From NCBI GenBank assembly GCA_016180605.1, contig JACPAW010000130.1:1-15476 (forward strand): DNA of 15,476 nt. Reading direction: 5' to 3'. Below are positions 1-5,978 of the stretch, one piece after another (positions within the stretch are counted from its first letter, which is position 1; each line of letters starts with the position of its first letter). A model generated the notes under the pieces. That model did no database searches and was not told the DNA's origin. It saw nothing but the letters and a program-made list of their open reading frames with translations. The position numbers and the translations under genes were made by a program. This stretch comes from Candidatus Omnitrophota bacterium (GTDB lineage: Bacteria > Omnitrophota > Gorgyraeia > Aquiviventales > Aquiviventaceae).

Positions 1-1143
1 TGCTGCCCGCCCCGGCTCTGGTGATAGGCGGGCCGGGGATTGCTGTCTGCTGCACCTGGTACGAGGCGAGGGTGCGCTGCAATCCCTCCTTGAGATTAAC
101 CGTCGACTTCCATGCGAATTTGCTGCGCAGCTTGGACAGATCCGGGCAGCGCCGTTTAGGCACATCCGCCACATAGTCGCGATCGACACTCAGGCGGTAC
201 TCAATCTCAAGCCACGGCGGGCCACCGGCTGTCTCTCGCGCACACTCAGCTACCTGGCGCATACTCAGTTCTTCTGCATCGTTACCCACGTTGAATGCCT
301 CTCCGTTGGCATCCGAAAGTAGAATCAACCACATGGCACGGATGGCATCACGCACGTAGCAAAAAGCCCGCGTGGGCGTGCCATCGCTGAACAACACAAT
401 CGGCTTTTTATCCAGCATCGCACTGACCAAATCCGGAATGATGCGCCCACACTGACCAAATCCGGAATGATGCGCCCATCATCCAGACGCTGGCCCGGGC
501 CATAGACATTAAACGGGCGCACGATCTTAACGGGAACGCCATGCTGACGGAAGTAAACCCAGCACCAGGTCTCCCCCATGCGCTTGGACTCATCGTAACA
601 AGCTCGCGGCCCAATGCAGGAGACGTTTCCGCGATACGTTTCCGGAGTCGGCACCCACTCTGCGGTAGGATCCCCGTAGATCTCGCTGCTGCTTAAATAA
701 AGCATGCTTCGGCTTCGCCTCTGCCTGGCAACATCCAATAAATGGCGCGTGCCGTTGGCGTTTACCTCCATCGTCTCGATGGGCAAACGGCGGTACACAA
801 TCGGTGAGGCAATGCTGGCCCCATGGATGATCCACGTGATGGACTCATTGAGTGCTAGCGGCTGCGACACATCATAACGAACGAGCCGAAAATCCGAACG
901 CTTCGTCAAGTGCGCTAAGCGCTGTGGAAGACCGCTGGCCAAGTTATCCAAGCACACCATGCGGCAAGGCGAAAGCCCTGAAGTGTCGTTCCAGTGTGCG
1001 ACCGTATCTAAAAAATAGCTGCACAAAAATCCGCCCCCGCCGGTTACCAGCAGCGTTGTCCCGGAAAGAACCCGCAGGGGTGTAGCTAGCTCCTGAACAA
1101 TGGATGCGACGTCCTCTTGGATAATGGCGTTATACCGCGACAT
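1..1143 (-). pseudogene. UDP-glucuronate decarboxylase-like SDR, frameshifted and cut by the window edge
   Basis: An extended short-chain dehydrogenase of the UDP-glucuronate decarboxylase / dTDP-glucose 4,6-dehydratase group, expected to act on a nucleotide sugar in the cytoplasm. Visible motifs are a nucleotide-binding loop TGGGGFLCS (residues 34-42), LSSSEIYG (150-157), YDESK (183-187, catalytic Tyr and Lys) and RPFNVYGPG (209-217). The open frame runs 1143 to 325, but after residue 231 it leaves the family sequence. A perfect 29-bp tandem duplication at 421-478 shifts the frame. Skipping one copy restores a frame with family-like sequence (SDGTPTRAFCYVRDAI, then EAFNVGND) that stays open to position 1. 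The start overlaps the upstream SDR gene by 14 bp, with GGTGG about 8 nt upstream. The third glycine of the GxxGxxG loop is Cys. It is either a recent pseudogene or an assembly error; family assignment is confident, exact substrate is not. Confidence 0.85.
421..478. repeat. 29-bp perfect tandem duplication causing a frameshift
   Basis: Positions 421-449 and 450-478 are identical 29-mers beginning CACTGACCAAATCC. Because 29 is not a multiple of three, the duplication throws the UDP-glucuronate decarboxylase-like gene out of frame at residue 231. One unit is inferred to be ancestral, since deleting one restores the conserved reading. Confidence 0.95.
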
Positions 1144-2062
1144 GGGAGTCCACCGTTCGCTTGAGACCCTCTTCTACCCCAACAGCAGCCTGCCATCCTA
1201 AAATTTCCCTAGCAACCCTCGTATCGGCAACCGCGTGCCAAATCTCATTCGGTCGGTAAGGAATATCGCCAAAGGCAATATCCATATCCCCAGACCACAA
1301 GTTTCTGAAACAACCAATCATGTCTCGCACAGAAGTACCCTGACCGGTTCCTAAATTGAACATCTGGCCTTGTGCTTGCGAACACCCAGCTGTCTGCAAA
1401 ATGCCCTCAACGACATCGTCAATGTAGATGAAATCTCGAACCTGTTCTGCCTTGGTCGCCCGGAAAGTTTCATGGCGCAGTGCCGCCGTAATGAGCGAGG
1501 GAATCAAGCGCCCTGCCGCCTCCCCTGGCCCATAAACCAAAAACGGCCGCACCCCGACAACCGGCAACCCTCGTTCTCGTCCATACAACTGAGCCATCAG
1601 CCAACCGGTTGACTTGGCAGCCGCATAAGCATTCGCAGGAATCAAGGGTGCCGACTCAGAAATAGGCGTTGTCCGATCTGCGTATTCAAACCAGCTACCC
1701 GTATAGAGGAAAATTGAGGGCTTAACCTTAAGACAAGCTTCCAGTAAATGAACCGTCCCTACCGCATTGACTCTGAAGACTTCTTCTGCCAACGCATCCC
1801 AAGCAGTCGCTCCGGATGCTCCTAAATGAAAGACTGCCTCCGGCTGAGCCTGATGAACCGCCTCTGAAACCTGCTTATCATCACGCAAATCGCCGTAGAA
1901 AAATTTAAGTTGAGGGCGCAAATCCGCAATGCGATCCATAAGGGAACTTGGTCTTACAAAAACCCCCACCTGGGCGCCTTCCTGGATGAGCCTTCGAATA
2001 AGGTGCGAGCCGATGAATCCATTCGCCCCTGTCACCAAGACCCGCTTATTAGACCAGCTCAT
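1130..2062 (-). CDS. NAD-dependent epimerase/dehydratase (extended SDR)
   Basis: A 310-residue extended SDR, the usual length for nucleotide-sugar epimerases, dehydratases and 4-ketoreductases. The N-terminal dinucleotide loop TGANGFIG is at residues 11-18. The catalytic set is visible as Ser123 (in YTGSWFEYAD), Tyr146 and Lys150 (YAAAK), followed by RPFLVYGPG (172-180) and RDFIYIDDV (209-217), a substrate-domain motif of the family. It probably reduces or epimerises an activated sugar for the same polysaccharide; which one cannot be told from sequence. No clear Shine-Dalgarno precedes the ATG, and the upstream 105 bp is a GC-rich repeat. Its stop codon overlaps the start of the next SDR gene. 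Confidence 0.9.
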   Translation of the reverse strand: MSWSNKRVLVTGANGFIGSHLIRRLIQEGAQVGVFVRPSSLMDRIADLRPQLKFFYGDLRDDKQVSEAVHQAQPEAVFHLGASGATAWDALAEEVFRVNAVGTVHLLEACLKVKPSIFLYTGSWFEYADRTTPISESAPLIPANAYAAAKSTGWLMAQLYGRERGLPVVGVRPFLVYGPGEAAGRLIPSLITAALRHETFRATKAEQVRDFIYIDDVVEGILQTAGCSQAQGQMFNLGTGQGTSVRDMIGCFRNLWSGDMDIAFGDIPYRPNEIWHAVADTRVAREILGWQAAVGVEEGLKRTVDSHVAV

Positions 2063-2091
2063 TGGAAATGGGACCGCAAGTTATGCGCAGC

Positions 2092-2166
2092 TCAGGGGCG
2101 AGGGTCACGGGGTGAGGGAAAACCACTCTTCCCACGCCCCCTGTCTCCCGCCCCTTGCCCCTTGCA
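2092..2166. repeat. GC-rich repeat, family B copy 1 (GGGGCGT-like units)
   Basis: Fills the joint between the microprotein stop and the SDR start. Read on the minus strand it has roughly heptameric G-rich units (GGGGCAA, GGGGCGG, GAGACAG, GGGGCGT), then GTGG and a C-rich return (TTTTCCCTCACCCC), which can fold as an imperfect hairpin. The same order of blocks (GGAGAC, GGGGGC, GGGG, spacer with TTTT or AAAA, C-rich arm) recurs at 8556-8688. Confidence 0.7.
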
Positions 2167-2167
2167 T

Positions 2168-2278
2168 TTAAAACCCACGGTAGAGGAACGTCGAATCGTA
2201 AGACGAGAATAAAACGATTGCGACAATCGCCATCGCCAGCAGTATTCCGATACCAATATCCTTGAGAATCGTCATCAT
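2168..2278 (-). CDS. 36-residue membrane microprotein with C-terminal acyl-shuttle-like hexapeptide (DltX-like)
   Basis: A small ORF of 36 codons starting ATGATG (2278 or 2275). It has a short charged N-terminus (MMTILKD), one hydrophobic span (about residues 8-24, IGIGILLAMAIVAIVLF) and a polar tail ending in FLYRGF immediately before TAA. In the Dlt pathway the microprotein DltX has this plan: one membrane span with an extracytoplasmic C-terminal hexapeptide whose Tyr carries the acyl group from the MBOAT to the partner transferase. Elsewhere the hexapeptide is fused to the MBOAT. Here the MBOAT immediately upstream ends without such a motif, which supports this ORF being its missing shuttle. 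No Shine-Dalgarno is visible; the 5' side abuts a heptamer repeat. Tyr33 is the predicted acyl acceptor. The gene is real by context and motif, but too short for statistical certainty. Confidence 0.75.
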   Translation of the reverse strand: MMTILKDIGIGILLAMAIVAIVLFSSYDSTFLYRGF

Positions 2279-2412
2279 TAGTGGTCAGTGACCAGTGACT
2301 AGTGACTAGTAAAAAAACTAATGATTTGGGTTGCCATAGGATGCCTCTGTTTTTGTTTCTTCATTAGCCTTTGTCCTTCACTAGTCACTGGTCACCAGTC
2401 ACTAGTCACTGT
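2279..2412. repeat. Heptamer-iterated inverted repeat, family A copy 1
   Basis: Left arm (2280-2310) iterates AGTGACC/AGTGACT with period 7. After about 68 nt of AT-richer sequence, the right arm (2378-2411) iterates the complement (CACTAGT, CACTGGT). The arms can pair into a long hairpin. It lies exactly between the MBOAT and the microprotein, and the MBOAT stop (CAG TGA) is inside the right arm. A second copy is at 5627-5730. No transposase is present. Confidence 0.9.
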
Positions 2413-3569
2413 TTTATGAGGATTGCCCAGAGACTACGGGCTTTCGGAAGCTGCACGGCAAAAAGAAGCCAGCCCATCGTTACGGTTGCAAACGTCAACG
2501 CAGGTGCCGCAATACGGCCCACCGCTTCTACAAGACGGCCTCGCAACCCGATGGAACGAAGCGATATCCCGGATGCTTTATAGAGCGCATAAAGAGAAAG
2601 TAAGATTCCGTGATAGAGCCCCCACAGCGCAAAGTTGAGGAATGGCCCGTGCCATAATCCGCAGACGGCGAAGGTCACCAGGTAACCGATGACCACTGCC
2701 AGTATCGTTGGAAACCGCAGGGGTGCTAAGGCCAAGCGTCTGCTTACCGGCAAGAATAAATAATCCGCCAGCCAACTCGATAAGCTCATATGCCAGCGGC
2801 TCCAAAATTCCCGAATGTTGCGACTTAAGTACGGAAGCCGGAAATTTTCAGGAACGCGCAGACCTAGGATTTGAGACATTCCAATCGCCATATCGGAATA
2901 GGCGCTAAAATCCAGGTAGATATAGAACGAATAGGCCAACAATCCCTTGATGACCTGCAAAGAGCTTCCAGCCCAGTGAAGCTCTGGCACCACAAGCCCG
3001 ACCACATCTGCGATCACGACCTTCTTAAACCAGCCCCAGACAATGCGGGTGAACCCGCGGTAAAAACCAACCCATGACCAGCGTGCCCCATCGATTGAGT
3101 CTTCAAACGGCTGATAGCGCTTGATGGGCCCTGCCATGCGGCAAGGAAAGTAGAACCCAAAAGCGGCAACGCTGGAAAAGCGCTGTGGTGAAATCTTTCC
3201 TTTGCTGCGCTCGGCACAAAAATGAATCAGTTCAAAGGACAAAAACGAAAGACCCAAAGGTACGATCAAGGCACTTGCCGCAGCTTCTGGAGTCAGAATC
3301 CCCGGCATGCCCTCCAAACCATGGAACTTGAAATAACCGATCAACCCAATCAACGCGGCTGCATTGAGCCAAATTCCCCAGCGGCCTGAGGCCCAGTACG
3401 TCAATAGAACAAGATCCAGCACCAACAATAAGATCCACCGGTCATACCACCAATAGAACAAAACCCCCGAAGCGATCAGCACCCAGCGTCTTAAGAACTT
3501 CGGCAGCACGAAAAAAGCGAAAGCCATCGCTACGAATAGGAATAGAAAACGCGTTTCGTTGAAAATCAT
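2406..3569 (-). CDS. MBOAT-family membrane-bound O-acyltransferase (DltB/AlgI-like)
   Basis: A polytopic membrane protein of 387 residues with many hydrophobic segments. Family hallmarks are PLGLSFLSFELI (104-115), MAGPIKRYQPF (145-155), the YSFYIYLDFSAYSDMA block (213-228), FWSRWHMSLS (255-264) and GLWHGPFLNFALWGLYHG (304-321). His307 in WHG is the expected catalytic histidine, and His320 is also conserved. MBOATs of this branch take an acyl thioester from the cytoplasm and pass the acyl group across the membrane for glycan or teichoic-acid acylation. The start ATG overlaps the SGNH gene stop (ATGA). The protein ends ILIKQ with its stop codon inside a heptamer repeat and has no C-terminal aromatic hexapeptide; that motif is on the separate 36-residue ORF downstream. 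Family call is very confident; the acyl group and acceptor are unknown. Confidence 0.95.
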   Translation of the reverse strand: MIFNETRFLFLFVAMAFAFFVLPKFLRRWVLIASGVLFYWWYDRWILLLVLDLVLLTYWASGRWGIWLNAAALIGLIGYFKFHGLEGMPGILTPEAAASALIVPLGLSFLSFELIHFCAERSKGKISPQRFSSVAAFGFYFPCRMAGPIKRYQPFEDSIDGARWSWVGFYRGFTRIVWGWFKKVVIADVVGLVVPELHWAGSSLQVIKGLLAYSFYIYLDFSAYSDMAIGMSQILGLRVPENFRLPYLSRNIREFWSRWHMSLSSWLADYLFLPVSRRLALAPLRFPTILAVVIGYLVTFAVCGLWHGPFLNFALWGLYHGILLSLYALYKASGISLRSIGLRGRLVEAVGRIAAPALTFATVTMGWLLFAVQLPKARSLWAILIKQ

Positions 3570-4666
3570 GAGCCTTCAAGTCCCAATGGCTTAGCGGTAT
3601 TTTGGTAAAGTACTTTGGCAACTGCGGTGGCACCGGATGCGGTGTAATGCTGGCCATCGAGCAGCCATGAGCTGGGAATTTTCAGGGAAGCCACGAGAAC
3701 GTAAGGACGAAACTGTGCGTTCAAAAGCGCTTGGTCACGGCTACTCATGGATCTTTTGCCACCGGCATATTCATATTTTTCTTTTTCTCTTGGTTTCCAG
3801 AAAGCTATCTTGGCTTGCCAATGCCCTGTCTCTAATACCGGCTGTAGCTCCACGGAAGTACCTGTCAGCTGGCCTGGTTGTTTCTCCAGTAACTTTTGAA
3901 TCCACTTGCTCTTGTTCAAATACACATATTGCCGCATCGAAGACCCGAACCAAGCACCTTGCAATCGATTGGCGTAGCGATGGAGTTTCCAGAACCCCAA
4001 CCGGGCATTGAACGCTTGCTCTAAGGCAGGGGGCTGCTCCAAGCCAAATCGCTGCGCATCTTCCACACTCACTGGAATCAAGCGAGGAAGCATGGGGTGC
4101 GCTCGACTTCCCAAGTCAAAAACATAAAACACATCCACGGCGTCAATGACCGCTTTGGCCATCAAATAGGCGCTTCCCATTTCGAAGCCGTTCATTCCGA
4201 AGTTAAAAACCTGTGTTCTTGGAGAGAGCCTTTGGAATGCAGCCGACACGGTTTCTTGGGGAGTTAAACCATAGCCCCAAATCGAGGAATTTCCGAAAAA
4301 AGCGACACGGCTGCGAGCTCCAACCGGATGTTTCCTTAAATAATCAGAAAGGGGGCCGATCAAAAAAAGATCGGAACTTCCAAACCGAACAGGAACTCCT
4401 GAATCATAGCGGCGATGCTCTGCTTGGCGCAGCAGCGGTCCAACCCCATAATCCAGAAGAAGGAGTGTCAGAAAGCAAACCGCCAGCCGTCGTGCCACCG
4501 ACCCAACCGAAAGTTCGGCACTGGAAGAAAACCATTTTTTCCAAAAACCTATGCGTCCCCCATTCTCTTTTTGGATGCGCTCCTCGCATCGTGGCGGAAG
4601 CGGATTACCACCATTCGGTGCTTCCGTGGTTTGACTCTCTGCTTCAAGGAGACGACCGGAACTCAT
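3566..4666 (-). CDS. Membrane-anchored SGNH-fold acyltransferase/esterase-like protein (DltD/AlgJ-like role)
   Basis: A 366-residue protein with a basic, polar N-terminus, one membrane span (about residues 60-77) and an extracytoplasmic domain. SGNH features can be read by eye: a first block VAFFGNSSIWGYG (121-133) with candidate nucleophile Ser127, Asn159 in FGMNG, and a final block LLDGQHYTASGA (335-346) with the DxxH pair Asp337/His340. This is the arrangement of single-span SGNH partners of MBOATs, such as DltD and AlgJ/AlgX, that place the acyl group on the exported polymer. It is locked between the LnmK-like gene (ATGA overlap at 4663-4666) and the MBOAT gene (ATGA overlap at 3566-3569), so the three are likely translationally coupled. 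The roughly 58-residue N-terminal cytoplasmic stretch is longer than I would expect, but no later Met precedes the span. The specific family is inferred; the motif reading is direct. Confidence 0.75.
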   Translation of the reverse strand: MSSGRLLEAESQTTEAPNGGNPLPPRCEERIQKENGGRIGFWKKWFSSSAELSVGSVARRLAVCFLTLLLLDYGVGPLLRQAEHRRYDSGVPVRFGSSDLFLIGPLSDYLRKHPVGARSRVAFFGNSSIWGYGLTPQETVSAAFQRLSPRTQVFNFGMNGFEMGSAYLMAKAVIDAVDVFYVFDLGSRAHPMLPRLIPVSVEDAQRFGLEQPPALEQAFNARLGFWKLHRYANRLQGAWFGSSMRQYVYLNKSKWIQKLLEKQPGQLTGTSVELQPVLETGHWQAKIAFWKPREKEKYEYAGGKRSMSSRDQALLNAQFRPYVLVASLKIPSSWLLDGQHYTASGATAVAKVLYQNTAKPLGLEGS

Positions 4667-5622
4667 CTTTCTGCTTTCTGTCTGATTCTTTCGCCATGGA
4701 TGAAGATTGGTTCAGGCCCGGGCGTCACAAGTGCTTCGGAAACACAGAGCAGTTCCTGACTTTCCTGCTTTCTGATACAAGACCGAAGACCTTCCCTATT
4801 TTCAGAAGGATGCGTAAATCGAAATACCTCGGTCGATAATTGATCCGTTGGCCGAGCACTGCCCAAGTAGGCGATTCGACGCTTTATAAGCCGCCGGTGA
4901 TGGATTGCCTCCTGCTTCCATCTCTGCGGTTGTCTTTCCAATGCTTGGCGCTCCGCTGCTTCCAAACAAAAGACATAACTGGCAAAATAGACGATTCCCG
5001 CTGCGTTGGTGTCCCGGTCAGGATCCATAGCGTATTCCGCCTTCAACGCTTGAGGGTTCAGGCATTTCCAATCATCGGGAATGATTTCCAGTTTTTTGAC
5101 CTGCTGAGCGCGCCTGAGGTGCTGTGTGGGCTGCTCCTCAAATGGAATCTTATCCATTTGCCCTGCTTCCACTGCAACGGGACGTGTGAGTTGTAGCGAA
5201 CCCAAAGACGTGGGGCTCGCAAAAAAACTACCAAACCGGATCCAAGGATGCGCTGAATATTTTTCCTGGCCCCACGCATCCGGATTTTCAAACTCCTGTA
5301 ACTGCTCTGGCGAATCCCAAACGACGCGTCCATCACAAGCCAGAGGCCCGCCAGAGCGCACGCTGACTAAAAAGCGCACCGTATCATCCAAACCAAATGC
5401 CCAGAGCCCACGATTCTCAGGAAAAGATTCCTCAATAAACACGATGGTGGCATATACGGTTTCATTCTGCGCGCCACGCAATCTGGAAATCGGTTTGCCC
5501 AATTCTTCTGACAGTGCATCCCAATAGATTTGTCCAGCAGTCATCAGCCACCGCGATTCGGAAAGACCCCTGTAGCTGGTGTGCGGTAATCCCACCTTGA
5601 CCTCATACTTGTGCCACGCCAT
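4663..5622 (-). CDS. LnmK/Pnap_2097-like tandem hot-dog protein (putative ACP acyl-loading enzyme)
   Basis: A 319-residue soluble protein. The N-terminal GLPHTSYRGLSESRWLM (11-27) resembles the opening of the LnmK / Pnap_2097 biosynthetic family (double hot-dog fold). A later block, DTNAAGIVYFASYVFCLEAAERQAL, resembles the second hot-dog helix region. LnmK of leinamycin biosynthesis is a bifunctional enzyme that takes methylmalonyl-CoA, decarboxylates it and puts propionyl onto an acyl carrier protein through an acyl-tyrosine intermediate. Tyr57 (NETVYATIVF) is a candidate equivalent, not verified. It follows an ACP gene and overlaps the SGNH gene by ATGA, so loading the neighbouring ACP is the obvious hypothesis. 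The region upstream of its ATG is a heptamer repeat, with no good Shine-Dalgarno. Family assignment is from memory of motifs and needs a profile search. Confidence 0.65.
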   Translation of the reverse strand: MAWHKYEVKVGLPHTSYRGLSESRWLMTAGQIYWDALSEELGKPISRLRGAQNETVYATIVFIEESFPENRGLWAFGLDDTVRFLVSVRSGGPLACDGRVVWDSPEQLQEFENPDAWGQEKYSAHPWIRFGSFFASPTSLGSLQLTRPVAVEAGQMDKIPFEEQPTQHLRRAQQVKKLEIIPDDWKCLNPQALKAEYAMDPDRDTNAAGIVYFASYVFCLEAAERQALERQPQRWKQEAIHHRRLIKRRIAYLGSARPTDQLSTEVFRFTHPSENREGLRSCIRKQESQELLCVSEALVTPGPEPIFIHGERIRQKAER

Positions 5623-5626
5623 CTAA

Positions 5627-5730
5627 GAGACCAGTGACTAGTGACCAGTGATTAGTGAAAGGCAAAAATAAAATTAATTCTTTTTTTCATTTTTCACTGA
5701 CCACTGACCACTGGTCACTGGCCACTGACT
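5627..5730. repeat. Heptamer-iterated inverted repeat, family A copy 2
   Basis: Left arm (5627-5658) iterates CCAGTGA/CTAGTGA; right arm (5694-5730) iterates CCACTGA and related units; a 35-nt A/T-rich core lies between. The architecture matches 2279-2412, but arms and core have diverged. It separates the ACP gene from the LnmK-like gene and contains the last codons and stop (GGC CAG TGA) of the ACP gene. Confidence 0.9.
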
Positions 5731-5978
5731 CGAGTTGTCAATTGCTTCTCAATCACCTTGGCCAGTGCCTCGACCGTGCCAAGTTGCCGTAGTTCTTCCA
5801 TCCTCAGGTCGAGTACCACACCGAACTCTCGCTCCACAAACGCTAAAAGCTCTATCAGCCCCATGGAATCGACACTGCCTTCCGTAAAGACTGGCGTTTG
5901 CAGCGTAAGAGGTCCCTGATGAGAAGGGTCTGGTCCACGGAGCTGCTGAATGAATTTCAACAGGCTCTCAGTTGCCAT
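5715..5978 (-). CDS. Acyl carrier protein
   Basis: An 87-residue acidic, helical carrier protein. The phosphopantetheine attachment site is VDSMGLIELL (36-45) with Ser38 as the modified residue, followed by FGVVLD (52-57) and a final helix EALAKVIEKQL. The DSM motif fits carriers of Dlt-like and biosynthetic systems as well as fatty-acid ACPs. The ATG at 5978 overlaps the upstream gene by 11 bp; a GTG at 5987 is the alternative. Lying immediately upstream of the LnmK-like gene, the SGNH protein and the MBOAT, it probably carries the acyl group for polymer acylation (DltC role), after activation by a phosphopantetheinyl transferase encoded elsewhere. Its last residues (VSGQ) and stop are encoded by a heptamer repeat, so the native C-terminus may have been remodelled. 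Confidence 0.92.
   Translation of the reverse strand: MATESLLKFIQQLRGPDPSHQGPLTLQTPVFTEGSVDSMGLIELLAFVEREFGVVLDLRMEELRQLGTVEALAKVIEKQLTTRVSGQ

Noticed and set aside
2299..2364. 21-codon minus-strand ORF across the core of the family A repeat
   Set aside because: It ends in the repeat arm, has no motif and is not preserved in the second copy.
4213..4839. 208-residue plus-strand ORF opposite the SGNH and LnmK-like genes
   Set aside because: Antisense shadow of well-supported minus-strand genes; no domain pattern.
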